A stretch of 64,000 nucleotides of DNA, from contig CAISXF010000064.1 of the NCBI GenBank assembly GCA_903889445.1, positions 1-64,000 on the forward strand. The letters are read 5' to 3'. Of the stretch, positions 53,518-63,013 are shown one piece after another. Position numbers and translations under genes: made by a program. How positions within the stretch are numbered: the stretch's first letter is position 1; each line of letters begins with the position of its first letter. The notes beneath the pieces were generated by a model. That model made no database searches, was not told where the DNA came from, and worked only from the letters and a program-made list of their open reading frames with translations. The stretch is from an uncultured Pseudomonadota bacterium (GTDB lineage Bacteria > Pseudomonadota > Gammaproteobacteria > Methylococcales > Methylomonadaceae).

Positions 53518-53603
53518 GGTACCGAGGGCCGGAATCGAACCGGCACGGAGTTTCCCCCACCGGATTTTGAATCCGGCGCGTCTACCAGTTCCGCCACCCC
53601 GGC
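53518..53603 (-). tRNA. tRNA-Leu (anticodon CAA)
   Basis: The minus strand from 53603 starts GCCGGGGTGGCGGAACTGG, has the anticodon stem CCGGAT with loop TTCAAAA (anticodon CAA), a long variable arm as in class II tRNAs, the T-loop GGTTCGATTCC, and ends with encoded CCA at 53518. Length 86 bases. It reads UUG codons. Confidence 0.97.
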
Positions 53604-53724
53604 AAAGTACAGAAATTATAACAATCTTTTTATAAAAAACCAGTTTTTTATAATTTTATTTTGTTCTAAGTTAAAATATGCGTTCTTACCATAACTTTTA
53701 TTTTTGTTTTATAAGGGAAATTAA

Positions 53725-54135
53725 ATGACTCAACAAGCGACGCTTTCTTTAATTGAAAACTACTACGCCGCATTTAACAACGGCGATATGGACACTTTTT
53801 TAAATTTACTGACTGACGATGTCATTCACGACATCAATCAAGGAAAGCGTGATGTAGGCAAAGAAGCCTTCACACAATTTATGTCCTGCATGAATTTTAA
53901 CTACAAAGAACAGCTCGTTGACATGGTGATTATGGCTTCCGCTGATGGCAAACGAGCGGCTGCTGAATTCATCGTTGTTGGCGAGTATTTGAAAACCGAC
54001 GAAGGATTGCCCGAAGCTGACGGGCAAAAATATCGTTTGCCAGCGGGCGCATTTTTTGAAATCCGTGACAATAAAGTCGCTCGAATCACTAACTATTACA
54101 ATCTTCAAGATTGGATTGCACAAGTTAGCGCGTAA
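53725..54135 (+). CDS. SnoaL-like/ketosteroid-isomerase-related protein
   Basis: 136 residues, cytoplasmic. NTF2-like cone fold: ATLSLIENYYAAFNNGDMDTFLNLLTDDVIHDINQGKRDVGKEAFTQFM… RLPAGAFFEIRDNKVARITNYYNLQDWIAQV. The substrate cannot be predicted from sequence for this family. Rightward gene with AAGGGAAA ribosome-binding site, starting opposite the tRNA. Ends before a GC-rich palindrome that could terminate it. Confidence 0.82.
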   Translation: MTQQATLSLIENYYAAFNNGDMDTFLNLLTDDVIHDINQGKRDVGKEAFTQFMSCMNFNYKEQLVDMVIMASADGKRAAAEFIVVGEYLKTDEGLPEADGQKYRLPAGAFFEIRDNKVARITNYYNLQDWIAQVSA

Positions 54136-54139
54136 ATGT

Positions 54140-54170
54140 GTAGGGGCGGGTTCTAAATCCGCCCTGTTTT
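54140..54170. repeat. Palindromic GC-rich repeat, possible terminator
   Basis: GGGCGG (54144-54149) and CCGCCC (54159-54164) pair around TTCTAAAT-type loop bases, followed by TGTTTT. It lies between convergent genes. The sequence style (gtaggggcgggttctaaat) matches a common class of dispersed intergenic palindromes. Confidence 0.6.
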
Positions 54171-54598
54171 CAAAATGGTTTCACCACCGCTAAAATGATT
54201 ATCGCCACCAAAAACAAAACTGGCACTTCATTCATCCAACGATAAAAAACGTGGTCGCGCCTATTCGCACCGTTCCGAAAATCCTTCAACCATTGCCAGC
54301 AAAAATAATGGTAAATCACCAAAATCAGCAACAACAAAAATTTAACGTGCAACCAACCTGCGTGCGAATACATCTGCCACGCGCCCGCGATTAACAACCA
54401 AATCCCGAACACAAATGTCGCAATCATCGACGGAGTCATAATGCCAAAAAATAATTTTCGCTCCATGATTTTAAAGCGTTCGTCGCTCGCTTCATCGTCG
54501 CTCATCGCATGATAAACATATAAGCGTGGCAAATAAAACAGTCCCGCAAACCAACACACCATCGCAATTAAATGTAACGCTTTCAACCAGAGCATCAT
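54170..54598 (-). CDS. hemJ: Protoporphyrinogen oxidase HemJ
   Basis: 142 residues with four membrane segments. Family marks are LWLKALHLIAMVCWFAGLFYLPRLYVYH with the conserved histidine, ERKLFFGIMTPSMIATFVFG, GWLHVKFLLLLILVIYHYFCWQW and RWMNEVPVLFLVAIIILAVVKPF. HemJ converts protoporphyrinogen IX to protoporphyrin IX in heme synthesis. Overlaps the TlpA-like gene by 4 bases on the leftward strand. Confidence 0.92.
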   Translation of the reverse strand: MMLWLKALHLIAMVCWFAGLFYLPRLYVYHAMSDDEASDERFKIMERKLFFGIMTPSMIATFVFGIWLLIAGAWQMYSHAGWLHVKFLLLLILVIYHYFCWQWLKDFRNGANRRDHVFYRWMNEVPVLFLVAIIILAVVKPF

Positions 54599-55080
54599 TT
54601 TTCCTTCAAAAAAGTTTTCACAATTGGCTGCAATTCAGCCAATTCAAACAAACCGACTTTTTGCCATACGATTTCACCTTTCGGATTCAACAAAAACGTC
54701 GTCGGCGTAACGCTGACATCACCAAATTCTTTCGCTAATTTTGCCTCAATATCCAACGTAATCGGGTAGGGCAGGGCGCGTGATTTATTAAATTCAATAA
54801 CGTGATTCGGCAGATCGTAATACATAGATACGCCAATAATTTCCAAACCTTGCGCGTGATAACGTGAGTACAAATCCAGCCAAAGCGGAATTTCTTTCAG
54901 GCAACTTTCACAATCTGTCGCCCAAAATGTCACAATCACAGGTTTGCCGCGCAAATTTTCAAGCGACATTTGTTCGCTGTTCAACGCAGTAAAAGTCGCA
55001 TTCGGAACGGTTTTATTCAAGCTAAAAAAAATGCCTGCAATCAATGCAAGCAATGCGGTAACGATTATAAGTGGTTTCAT
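54595..55080 (-). CDS. TlpA/ResA-like thioredoxin-fold protein
   Basis: 161 residues, anchored by an N-terminal membrane helix (about 4-22) with a periplasmic thioredoxin domain. Active-site CESC lies in VTFWATDCESCLKEIPLW, and VTPTTFLLNPKGEIVW carries the cis-Pro segment. CxxC with Glu-Ser in the middle is typical for TlpA-type thiol reductases that reduce apocytochromes or metal sites. Coupled to hemJ, which hints at a link to heme or cytochrome maturation, not shown directly. Confidence 0.85.
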   Translation of the reverse strand: MKPLIIVTALLALIAGIFFSLNKTVPNATFTALNSEQMSLENLRGKPVIVTFWATDCESCLKEIPLWLDLYSRYHAQGLEIIGVSMYYDLPNHVIEFNKSRALPYPITLDIEAKLAKEFGDVSVTPTTFLLNPKGEIVWQKVGLFELAELQPIVKTFLKEK

Positions 55081-55135
55081 TGAGATAATTTGAAAGTGCG
55101 ATGCAAAAATTCACATCGCACAATTTGGAGAGAAA

Positions 55136-56713
55136 TTACAGCTGAGGACCCGCTTGCGTGAAATCAAAATTACTATTGTCGCTGGTGTATTTTTTGAAAT
55201 TCGCCACAAACATTCCCGCTAATTTTTGCGCGGTTTCATCGAAATTCGCTTTGTCTTCCCACGCATTTCGCGGGTTCAATAAATTAGTTTCAACGCCTTC
55301 CAAGGTTGTTGGAATGCTCAAATTAAAATACGGCATCGTTTCAAAATCAGCATTATTGATGCTGCCGTCCAAAATGGCGTTCACACACGCGCGAGTGCCT
55401 TTGATACTCATCCGTTTGCCCACGCCATAACCGCCGCCTGTCCAACCCGTGTTAACCAAATACGCATTCACGCCGTTTTGTTCCATTTTTTTGCCAAGCA
55501 ACGTCGCATAAACGGTTGGATGCAGCGGCAAAAATGCTTCGCCAAAACACGCCGAAAAAGTCGCTTGCGGTTCCGTTACGCCACGTTCTGTACCCGCCAC
55601 TTTCGCCGTGTAACCCGACAAGAAATAATACATCGCTTGTTCTTTCGACAATTTTGAAACAGGCGGCAAAATGCCAAACGCATCGCAGGTTAAGAAAATA
55701 ATATTTTGGGGTTGTCCCGCACGCAAATCCGGTTCGTGATTTTCAATATGTTCAATCGGATACGAAACGCGCGTATTTTCCGTTTTCGAGCTGTCGTGAT
55801 AATCAACTTCGCCGTTATCGTCATAAACCACGTTTTCTAATAATGCGTGACGACGAATCGCTGCAAAAATTTCAGGTTCATTTTCTTGTGATAAACCGAT
55901 ACATTTTGCGTAACAGCCGCCTTCGAAATTGAATACGCCTTTATCGTCCCAACCGTGTTCATCGTCGCCGATTAACTTGCGTGACGCATCAGTTGAAAGC
56001 GTGGTTTTGCCTGTTCCCGATAAACCGAAAAATAATGCCACATCGCCGTCTTTGCCGACATTCGCGCTGCAGTGCATCGACAAAATTCCTTCCAGCGGCA
56101 ACCAGTAATTCATCATGGTGAAAATGCCTTTTTTCATTTCGCCACCGTACCAAGTGCCGCCAATGATGGCGACATTCTTTTCGACGTTAAAAATACAAAA
56201 AACTTCGGAATTTAAACCGTGATTTTGCCATTTTTCATTGGTGAAATTACTGGCGTTATAGACGCGAAAATTCGGAGAAAAATCAGTTAATTCATCGCCT
56301 TCTGGACGAATAAACATATTTTTTACAAAATGCGCTTGCCACGCAAATTCGGTAATAAAACGCACGGATTTACGGGTTTCGCCATCGCCACTAAACCCGT
56401 CAGTGACATAAATATCTTTGTCCGATAAATAAGTAATCACGTCAGCGTACAAATCGTCGAAAATTTCCGCTGAAACGGGCTTATTTGCATTGCCCCATGC
56501 GATATGTTGGCATGATGGTTCTTGTTGAACGAAGAACTTATCTTTTGGCGATCGCCCTGTGAATTTCCCTGTGTCTACAGTCATCGTGTCATTACTTAAC
56601 ACCTGTCCTTCGTTATTAGCGACTTCGTGGTCAAACAGTTTATCATAGCTTAAATTATGATAAACCTGACCTACGCTGTGAAGTCCTAATTTTTCTGCAC
56701 TTAATCCACTCAT
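55136..56713 (-). CDS. pckA: Phosphoenolpyruvate carboxykinase (ATP)
   Basis: 525 residues from [12 protein letters not shown]. Converts oxaloacetate plus ATP to PEP, the entry to gluconeogenesis. Marks are [28 protein letters not shown], the P-loop [33 protein letters not shown] and [24 protein letters not shown] lies 7 bases before the ATG; a GTG at 56719 is only one base from that site and less likely. Single gene. Confidence 0.96.
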   Translation of the reverse strand: MSGLSAEKLGLHSVGQVYHNLSYDKLFDHEVANNEGQVLSNDTMTVDTGKFTGRSPKDKFFVQQEPSCQHIAWGNANKPVSAEIFDDLYADVITYLSDKDIYVTDGFSGDGETRKSVRFITEFAWQAHFVKNMFIRPEGDELTDFSPNFRVYNASNFTNEKWQNHGLNSEVFCIFNVEKNVAIIGGTWYGGEMKKGIFTMMNYWLPLEGILSMHCSANVGKDGDVALFFGLSGTGKTTLSTDASRKLIGDDEHGWDDKGVFNFEGGCYAKCIGLSQENEPEIFAAIRRHALLENVVYDDNGEVDYHDSSKTENTRVSYPIEHIENHEPDLRAGQPQNIIFLTCDAFGILPPVSKLSKEQAMYYFLSGYTAKVAGTERGVTEPQATFSACFGEAFLPLHPTVYATLLGKKMEQNGVNAYLVNTGWTGGGYGVGKRMSIKGTRACVNAILDGSINNADFETMPYFNLSIPTTLEGVETNLLNPRNAWEDKANFDETAQKLAGMFVANFKKYTSDNSNFDFTQAGPQL

Positions 56714-56834
56714 TATCACGCCTCCTAAGATTTTATAATCGTTCTTTTCAACGGTTTTTAACCGGTTCTATAAATGTAGCCTAAAAATTATTTTTAGACA
56801 AGGATTTGCGCGTTATTTGGTGATTTATCACGGT

Positions 56835-56863
56835 TTGGCACGAGTGCTGTAATTATGTTATCT
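56835..56863 (+). promoter_or_regulatory. Sigma70-type promoter upstream of trpE
   Basis: TTGGCA (56835-56840), a 17-base spacer and TTATCT (56858-56863) stand about 40 bases before the preferred trpE start. No leader peptide with tandem Trp codons or attenuator hairpin was seen. Confidence 0.45.
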
Positions 56864-56902
56864 TTTCGCCCATCATTTGCCTTTCGACCAATTAAAAAAC
56901 GC

Positions 56903-58390
56903 ATGACTTCAGAACAATTTAATCAGTACGCCAAACAAGGCTATAACCGCATTCCCGTTAGCTGCGAAATTCTCGCCGATGTTTACACGCCGTTAAGTGC
57001 ATATTTAAAACTCGCTGCTGGCGCGTATTCCTATTTGTTTGAATCGGTTCACGGCGGCGAACAATGGGGGCGTTATTCCATCATTGGTTTACCCTGTAAA
57101 ACGATTGTCAAAGTATTTGGTTCACAAATCACGGTAACGTTTGAAAACAAAATTATTGAAAGTGTGACGCACGAAAATCCGTTGCACTGGATTGAAGAAT
57201 TTAAAGCGCGTTATCGTGTGCCAGATATTGAAAAATTACCGCGTTTTAACGGTGGGTTAGTCGGTTATTTTGGTTATGAAACGATTGGTTATATTGAACC
57301 GCGCGTTTGTAAAATCGAAAAACCAGACGAAATTGGTGCGCCCGATATTCTGTTAATGGTGTCGGAAGAATTGCTTGTTTTTGATAATTTATCGGGCAAA
57401 ATGTTGTTGCTCACGCACGCCAATCCTGAAGAACCAAACGCTTACGAACGTGCCATAACACGCTTGCAAGACACGCAAAATAAATTGTACGAATCTCAAA
57501 CTAAACCCGAACGTCTCGCGAATCCCAAAACTGTTCACGAAAACGATTTTGTGTCGGGTTTTACCGAATCAGGTTTCAAAAAAGCCGTCGAAAAAGCCAA
57601 AGAATACATCACGAATGGCGACATTATGCAGGTGGTTTTGTCGCAACGGCTGTCGATTCCGTTCACTGCCGCGCCGCTGAATTTATATCGGGCGTTGCGT
57701 TGTTTAAATCCGTCACCGTATATGTTTTATTTAGATTTGGACGATTTTCAGATTGTCGGTTCGTCGCCTGAAATTTTGGTGCGTTTGGAAGATGAAACCG
57801 TCACAGTTCGCCCGATTGCGGGAACTCGTCGGCGTGGCGCGACGACTGAACAGGATTTAGAACTCGAAAAAGAATTGCTCGCCGATCCGAAAGAACTTGC
57901 GGAGCATTTGATGTTGATTGATTTGGGGCGCAACGATGCGGGGCGTGTCGCTGAAATCGGCACAGTTCAATTGACCGACAAAATGATTGTCGAACGTTAT
58001 TCACACGTCATGCACATTGTGTCGAACGTCACGGGAACGTTGCAAAAAGGCAAAAATGCGTTTGATGTTTTGGCGGCAACGTTTCCCGCTGGAACAGTTA
58101 GCGGTGCGCCAAAAATTCGGGCAATGGAAATTATTGACGAACTCGAACCTGTGAAACGTGGCGTATATTCTGGCGCAGTCGGTTACATCGGCTGGACGGG
58201 GAATTTAGACACCGCCATTGCGATTAGAACCGCCGTTATTAAAGATGGGAAATTACATATTCAAGCGGGCGCAGGCATTGTCTACGATTCCGTGCCGCAA
58301 AATGAATGGGATGAAACAATGAATAAAGCACGCGCTGTTTTCCGCGCTGTCGCTATGGCAGAAGCGGGTTTGGAAGGCGAGCAAGCATGA
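56903..58390 (+). CDS. trpE: Anthranilate synthase component I
   Basis: 495 residues from [15 protein letters not shown]. Forms anthranilate from chorismate with ammonia delivered by TrpG. Feedback site SYLFESV near the start; catalytic segments [72 protein letters not shown] and [22 protein letters not shown]. An ATG at 56855 would lie inside the promoter, so the second start is favoured. The next gene overlaps the stop by 4 bases; trpG follows only about 1.2 kb later, after inserted genes. Confidence 0.95.
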   Translation: MTSEQFNQYAKQGYNRIPVSCEILADVYTPLSAYLKLAAGAYSYLFESVHGGEQWGRYSIIGLPCKTIVKVFGSQITVTFENKIIESVTHENPLHWIEEFKARYRVPDIEKLPRFNGGLVGYFGYETIGYIEPRVCKIEKPDEIGAPDILLMVSEELLVFDNLSGKMLLLTHANPEEPNAYERAITRLQDTQNKLYESQTKPERLANPKTVHENDFVSGFTESGFKKAVEKAKEYITNGDIMQVVLSQRLSIPFTAAPLNLYRALRCLNPSPYMFYLDLDDFQIVGSSPEILVRLEDETVTVRPIAGTRRRGATTEQDLELEKELLADPKELAEHLMLIDLGRNDAGRVAEIGTVQLTDKMIVERYSHVMHIVSNVTGTLQKGKNAFDVLAATFPAGTVSGAPKIRAMEIIDELEPVKRGVYSGAVGYIGWTGNLDTAIAIRTAVIKDGKLHIQAGAGIVYDSVPQNEWDETMNKARAVFRAVAMAEAGLEGEQA

Positions 58391-58929
58391 AAGGTTTTGG
58401 GAATTTACTGTTGATTTTTGGCATTATTCTTGGAGCTATTGCCATTACAATGGATACGTCTGTTTCAACAGGTTTTGGACGCGTTAACAATCTTGGTTTA
58501 ATGAATCAACAATCTAATCTTTTGATTGGAGCAGGAATTGCGTTTATTTCAGGAATACTACTTACGGTATTAACCCCAAAGAATGAAAATTCGCAAAACA
58601 AGGAAGAGTTAAGCAGTGGCAGTAAAAAATGTCCATACTGTGCAGAAACTATAAAGATGGAAGCGGTGATTTGTAGATTTTGCAAAAATGATTTGCCTGT
58701 TTTAGAACCAGATTCGCCAAACCTAGCTACCATATCCTATTCATCTTCAGTTGTTCAATGTTGTTTAAAAAAACCAAAAATGCTTCTTGTAAGTGGAATT
58801 GTGATTTTATTCATTTCAGTATTGCTTGCTAGCGTCCCTATTCTAGCTGTAAGCCTAATTTTGCTGGGAGTCTGGACAAACAACGCAATAAAAATTAAGT
58901 TGCAAAAAGGAAAGTCAAATAAACCCTAG
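58387..58929 (+). CDS. Membrane protein with a zinc ribbon
   Basis: 180 residues. Hydrophobic segments at about 5-22, 45-62 and 132-165 surround a cytoplasmic zinc ribbon [24 protein letters not shown] (two CxxC pairs). Such ribbons occur in many small envelope-associated proteins of unknown function. ATGA overlap with trpE suggests co-expression with tryptophan genes, but the content gives no link to the pathway; it looks like an insertion. The following 190 bases up to 59120 show no gene. Confidence 0.7.
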   Translation: MKGFGNLLLIFGIILGAIAITMDTSVSTGFGRVNNLGLMNQQSNLLIGAGIAFISGILLTVLTPKNENSQNKEELSSGSKKCPYCAETIKMEAVICRFCKNDLPVLEPDSPNLATISYSSSVVQCCLKKPKMLLVSGIVILFISVLLASVPILAVSLILLGVWTNNAIKIKLQKGKSNKP

Positions 58930-59120
58930 CATTTCGGTCTTGCTGGAGCATATTTAGCCTAACATTTCGATAAAAAGGATGTGACACTAATTTTGGTTTT
59001 TATCTATTCTTATTTTGTTTGGTGTTTTTGAAAATGATGAGAACGAAGGCACGGCGCATTCGTCTTTGGGGTGTGGCATTTAAATGTTGCTTTTTTATTT
59101 TTTGATTTGAGAGTTAATGC

Positions 59121-59393
59121 ATGCACTATCCAATTAGTTATCCTTTTGCGAAATTTTTCCAACATTTTGGCGCGACGTTAATCGTGCGAATTGATGTGAT
59201 TTTCGATGATGAAGCAAAAGTGTATGTAGCGACAAGCAAAGATATTTCAGGGTTAGTTTTGGAAGCTGAAACATTTCAAACGTTAGAATCCGAAGTGCGC
59301 GAGGCAATTATCAATTTAGCGGAATTTGATAAAACGATTTGGGCGAATACCAATGCGGATTTAATTTATCGTGACCATATTGCGATTGCGTAA
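59121..59393 (+). CDS. DUF1902-family antitoxin
   Basis: 90 residues. MHYPISYPFAKFFQHFG leads into VRIDVIFDDEAKVYVATSKDISGLVLEAETFQTLESEVREAI, the DUF1902 fold related to HicB. The family is paired with HicA-type mRNA interferases. Seven bases separate it from the toxin remnant. As the toxin is interrupted, the antitoxin may be a relic still translated between trpE and trpG. Confidence 0.82.
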   Translation: MHYPISYPFAKFFQHFGATLIVRIDVIFDDEAKVYVATSKDISGLVLEAETFQTLESEVREAIINLAEFDKTIWANTNADLIYRDHIAIA

Positions 59394-59399
59394 TTTGAA

Positions 59400-59591
59400 A
59401 TGGAAGGCTACGAAAAATTAGTGAAAAAAATACTTTCTGAACATGGCTGGATGTTTTTACGTTCAGCCAAAGGTTCACACGAGTATTAGGGCAAAGAAGG
59501 TTTTAAGCCTGTTACCGTTACACATCATTGCAAATCTCGTCATACGGCGAATGGCGTTATGAAAGAAGCCAAAATTAACTATAAATTTTAG
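59400..59591 (+). pseudogene. HicA-type toxin with a nonsense codon
   Basis: The frame from ATG 59400 reads MEGYEKLVKKILSEHGWMFLRSAKGSHEY, then TAG at codon 30 (59487-59489), then [33 protein letters not shown] to a normal TAG at 59589-59591. GSHE and the later TVTHHCKSRHTANGVMKEA are the HicA double-stranded-RNA-binding-like toxin pattern, and Trp (TGG) is the usual residue at codon 30, so one base change (TGG to TAG) explains the stop. The catalytic His of the GSH motif is before the stop, but the fold would be truncated. Confidence 0.85.
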
Positions 59592-59605
59592 GAGAAAATA
59601 TAAAC

Positions 59606-60187
59606 ATGAAAATCGTCATGGTCGATAATTACGATTCATTCACTTATAACTTGGTGCAATACTTTGGCGAATTGGGCGCAGAAGTTATCGTCGTTCGGAA
59701 TGACCAAGTTTCGGTTGCCGATATTGCGGCGTTAAATCCCGACAAAATTGTCATTTCACCAGGGCCTTGCACGCCAAAAGAAGCCGGTGTTTCAGTCGAA
59801 ACAATTTTGCATTTTGCCGGAAAAATTCCGTTGTTGGGCGTGTGTTTAGGGCATCAAAGTATCGGTTATGCGTTTGGCGGCAATGTGATTCACGCGAAAC
59901 AAATTATGCACGGTAAAACGTCGCTGGTTTATCACGCCGATTCGTGTGTTTTCAAAGGCTTGAATAATCCATTTATCGCAACGCGCTATCATTCGTTGGT
60001 CATTGAACAAAGTAGTTTGCCCGATTGTTTAGAAGTTACCGCGTGGACGCAAAATGAACACGGTGAAATCGACGAAATCATGGGCGTGCGCCACAAAACG
60101 CTCGATATTGAAGGTGTGCAATTTCATCCTGAATCGATTTTGACCGAACACGGACACGATTTGTTGCGGAATTTTTTGCAGCGTTAA
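59606..60187 (+). CDS. trpG: Anthranilate synthase component II (glutamine amidotransferase)
   Basis: 193 residues, class I glutaminase that feeds ammonia to Trp[32 protein letters not shown], the nucleophile Cys in [17 protein letters not shown], and the catalytic [13 protein letters not shown] triad end. Preceded by GGAGAAAA ribosome-binding site. trpD and trpC, which usually follow, are absent here; the gene can also serve p-aminobenzoate synthesis as PabA. Confidence 0.95.
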   Translation: MKIVMVDNYDSFTYNLVQYFGELGAEVIVVRNDQVSVADIAALNPDKIVISPGPCTPKEAGVSVETILHFAGKIPLLGVCLGHQSIGYAFGGNVIHAKQIMHGKTSLVYHADSCVFKGLNNPFIATRYHSLVIEQSSLPDCLEVTAWTQNEHGEIDEIMGVRHKTLDIEGVQFHPESILTEHGHDLLRNFLQR

Positions 60188-60210
60188 TTGATAAAATTTA
60201 TACGCCTAAA

Positions 60211-60561
60211 ATGACGCAATATATTTTAAAAATTTTGGTTTCAGCCACGCTGTTGGTGGTTATTTCTGAAATCGCAAAACGCAGTTCTTTTTGGGCGGCG
60301 GCTCTCGCTTCTTTGCCACTTACGTCTTTACTGGCTTTTGTTTGGCTGTATTTAGATTCGGGCGAAACGGAGAAAGTCGTCCAACTTTCTTACGGTATTT
60401 TCTGGCTGGTGTTGCCGTCGCTGGTGTTATTTATCGTATTTCCGATGTTGCTTCGTGGCGGGTTGAACTTTTGGTTGAGTTTAATTGCCGCTTGTTTTGT
60501 CACGGCTTGCGCGTATTTTGGCATGGTGAAATGTTTGGCGTGGTTTGATATACAAATTTAG
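60211..60561 (+). CDS. DUF3147 family small membrane protein
   Basis: 116 residues with four membrane segments (YILKILVSATLLVVISEI, SSFWAAALASLPLTSLLAFVWLYL, LVLPSLVLFIVFPMLL, FWLSLIAACFVTACAYFGM). The pattern RSSFWAAALASLPLTSLL is typical of DUF3147. Function unknown. Follows trpG by 23 bases. Confidence 0.82.
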   Translation: MTQYILKILVSATLLVVISEIAKRSSFWAAALASLPLTSLLAFVWLYLDSGETEKVVQLSYGIFWLVLPSLVLFIVFPMLLRGGLNFWLSLIAACFVTACAYFGMVKCLAWFDIQI

Positions 60562-60579
60562 TTTGCCATAAACGGCTCG

Positions 60580-61341
60580 TTAATTTTTCAAATACACATC
60601 GTAACGCAACAATTTCCCCGAAAAACTTTCGTTCGGTTTGCCGCCCAACGGTTCGGCATAATCGGGACTTTTCACCACCACGCGCTTCGCCGTTGCCGCA
60701 AAAGCGGCTTCAAAAAGTTCGATTTTGTCCACATCTTCACCGACTAATTCTTGCAAAATCGTCATGGATTTTTTACTCAATGCCGATTTTTTGCGTTTGG
60801 GCGGAAACATCGGATCCAAATAAATGCAATCGGGCGGCGTTTCTACTGTTTTTAAAATATCAATCGCGTTGCCGGTCATTAAAATCGGCGGCGAAAGTTG
60901 GCACTTTTGCACCCACGATTCACGCGCCAACCGTTCAAACGCATCGGTTAATAATTCCGCCATCATCGGTGAACGTTCGATGCAGCACACGTCATAACCC
61001 ATCCGGAATAAACACAAACTGTCTTGCGCCCAACCCGTTGTCGCATCGATAACGGTTTTCGTTTTACGTCCAATGGCTTGTGCAAATGCGCCTTCTTTTG
61101 GCGCGGGATACGAACGCTGTTCACCATTTCGCGGTTCAATATCGACGCTCAAACCGCCTTTTTTCAACAATTCTTTGTCCAATAATTTCAAACAACCGTC
61201 GCGCCACGTTAAAAAAAACGCTTCGGAATTTTGATCCGTCGATTGTCGAAGTGGCAAATTTAAACGTTCGGCGAGTTCCTCAAATTTTGAAACGTCGCCG
61301 CTGCCTTCAAAAAGTACGGCAAGTTTATTTTGATGCGACAT
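60580..61341 (-). CDS. rsmJ: 16S rRNA m2G1516 methyltransferase RsmJ
   Basis: 253 residues. SAM-binding segment VIDATTGWAQDSLCLFRMGYDVCCIERSPMMAELL and the catalytic DPMFPPKRKKSALSKK identify RsmJ (YhiQ), which methylates G1516 of 16S rRNA. Its start shares a base with the sufU stop (TAATG), so it is translated behind the suf genes, an unusual association with no evident functional link. Confidence 0.93.
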   Translation of the reverse strand: MSHQNKLAVLFEGSGDVSKFEELAERLNLPLRQSTDQNSEAFFLTWRDGCLKLLDKELLKKGGLSVDIEPRNGEQRSYPAPKEGAFAQAIGRKTKTVIDATTGWAQDSLCLFRMGYDVCCIERSPMMAELLTDAFERLARESWVQKCQLSPPILMTGNAIDILKTVETPPDCIYLDPMFPPKRKKSALSKKSMTILQELVGEDVDKIELFEAAFAATAKRVVVKSPDYAEPLGGKPNESFSGKLLRYDVYLKN

Positions 61342-61793
61342 TATTCAGTCGAAATGGATTGTTGTTCATTTTTCAACGCCGCATCCAACGTGTGCCACGC
61401 CAACGTCGCGCATTTTACGCGAGCTGGATATTCACGAACACCGGCTAAAACCGCCAGTTTTCCAACCGCTTCAAAATTAATATTTTCGTCTTTTCCCGTG
61501 GTCATTTCGTGAAACGTTTTAAATAACGCTTCGGCTTCCGCTTCGGTTTTACCTTTCACAATTTCAGTCATCAACGAAACCGAAGCCGTCGAAATAGCGC
61601 AACCTGAACCTTGAAAACTCGCGTCAGTAATTATGTCGCCGTCCATTTTTAAAAATAACGTTAAACGGTCGCCGCAAAGCGGATTGAAACCTTCAACCAT
61701 ACGGTCGTAATTTTCCATAATGTAGAAATTGCGCGGGTTGCGGTTGTGGTCAAATATGACTTCTTGGTATAAATCGCGTAAATCTTCAAACAT
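61341..61793 (-). CDS. sufU: SUF-system sulfur relay/scaffold protein SufU
   Basis: 150 residues. IscU-like fold with cysteines in FNPLCGDRLTLF, GSGCAISTASVS and ARVKCATLAWHTL. SufU acts as zinc-dependent sulfurtransferase partner of SufS in Gram-positive bacteria and several others, instead of SufE. TAATG-coupled to sufS upstream and to rsmJ downstream. Confidence 0.92.
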   Translation of the reverse strand: MFEDLRDLYQEVIFDHNRNPRNFYIMENYDRMVEGFNPLCGDRLTLFLKMDGDIITDASFQGSGCAISTASVSLMTEIVKGKTEAEAEALFKTFHEMTTGKDENINFEAVGKLAVLAGVREYPARVKCATLAWHTLDAALKNEQQSISTE

Positions 61794-63013
61794 TAGCCAA
61801 ACATCTCAATTAAATTTTTAATTCCCAAAATCAACACATCGATTTCAGCTTTCGTGTTGTACATCGCAAACGACGCACGCGCCGTCGCAGGCACTTTGTA
61901 AAAATCCATCACGGGCATCGCACAATGATGACCTGCACGAATCGCAATGCCTAAACTATCCAACATTGTGCCAATATCGTGCGGATGAATTTTGCCAAGT
62001 GTGAAAGACAAAATCGCGCCTTTCTCTTTCGCTTCGCCGATGATTTTTAAACCGTCTATTTGCAAGGCTTGCTCAGTCGCATAAACCAGCAATTCTGCTT
62101 CATGCGCGGCAACCGCTTCCATGCCAATCGTATTTAAATAATCAATCGCCGCGCCCAAACCAATCACTTCGGCAATACTCGGCGAGCCTGCTTCAAATTT
62201 ATGCGGCAAACCTGCGTAAGTGCTTTTTTCAAAGGTCACGGTGCGAATCATATCGCCGCCACCTTGATACGGCGGCATCGCTTCTAACAAAGATTGTTTG
62301 CCATACAAAACGCCCACGCCCGTTGGAGCGTAAAGTTTGTGACCCGAAAAAACATAAAAATCACAATCCAATTTCTGCACATTCACAGGCGTATGCGGAA
62401 TGGCTTGTGCGCCGTCTAATAAAACAGGAATGTTTTGCGCGTGTGCGAGTTCAATAATTTTTTCGACAGGGTTAATCGTTCCGAGCGCGTTCGACATGTG
62501 AACGACGGAAACCAATTTTGTTTTGGAATTCAGTAACGCCTCAAATTCTGGCATCAATAATTCGCCTGCCAAATTCATTGGCGCGATTTTCAAAATCGCG
62601 CCTTTTTCTTCGCACAACATTTGCCACGGCACGATGTTTGAGTGATGCTCCATTGCGGTAATGATAATCTCGTCACCTGCGTGGATATTGGCTTTGCCGT
62701 AAGTTTGCGCGACTAAATTTATCGCATCGGTCGCGCCACGCACAAAAATAACTTCTTTTTCACTCGCGGCATTAATGAACGTTTTCACCTTTTCACGCGC
62801 GGCTTCAAATAAATCGGTCGAACGCATGCTCAACGTATGAACGCCGCGATGTACATTCGCATAATCGTGGCTGTAAAGTTTGACGAGGCTATCAATCACG
62901 GCTTGCGGCTTTTGGCAACTCGCGGCGTTGTCTAAATAAACGAGCGGCTTGTTGCGAATTTTTTCGTTGAGAATCGGAAAATCAGCGCGGATTTTTTCAA
63001 TCGGATAAGTCAT
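61793..63013 (-). CDS. sufS: Cysteine desulfurase SufS
   Basis: 406 residues, group II desulfurase delivering persulfide sulfur. VYLDNAASCQKPQAVIDSL, YANVHRGVHTLSMRSTDLFE, EHHSNIVPWQ, DGAQAIPHTPVNVQKLDCDFYVFSGHKLYAPTGVGVLYG with PLP-Lys after SGH, and the catalytic Cys in RAGHHCAMPVMDF. Coupled by TAATG with sufD and sufU. Confidence 0.96.
   Translation of the reverse strand: MTYPIEKIRADFPILNEKIRNKPLVYLDNAASCQKPQAVIDSLVKLYSHDYANVHRGVHTLSMRSTDLFEAAREKVKTFINAASEKEVIFVRGATDAINLVAQTYGKANIHAGDEIIITAMEHHSNIVPWQMLCEEKGAILKIAPMNLAGELLMPEFEALLNSKTKLVSVVHMSNALGTINPVEKIIELAHAQNIPVLLDGAQAIPHTPVNVQKLDCDFYVFSGHKLYAPTGVGVLYGKQSLLEAMPPYQGGGDMIRTVTFEKSTYAGLPHKFEAGSPSIAEVIGLGAAIDYLNTIGMEAVAAHEAELLVYATEQALQIDGLKIIGEAKEKGAILSFTLGKIHPHDIGTMLDSLGIAIRAGHHCAMPVMDFYKVPATARASFAMYNTKAEIDVLILGIKNLIEMFG

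Noticed and set aside
56720-56902. Possible trp attenuator or riboswitch before trpE
   Set aside because: No tandem Trp codons in a short leader ORF and no strong terminator/antiterminator pair were visible; only a plain promoter could be supported.
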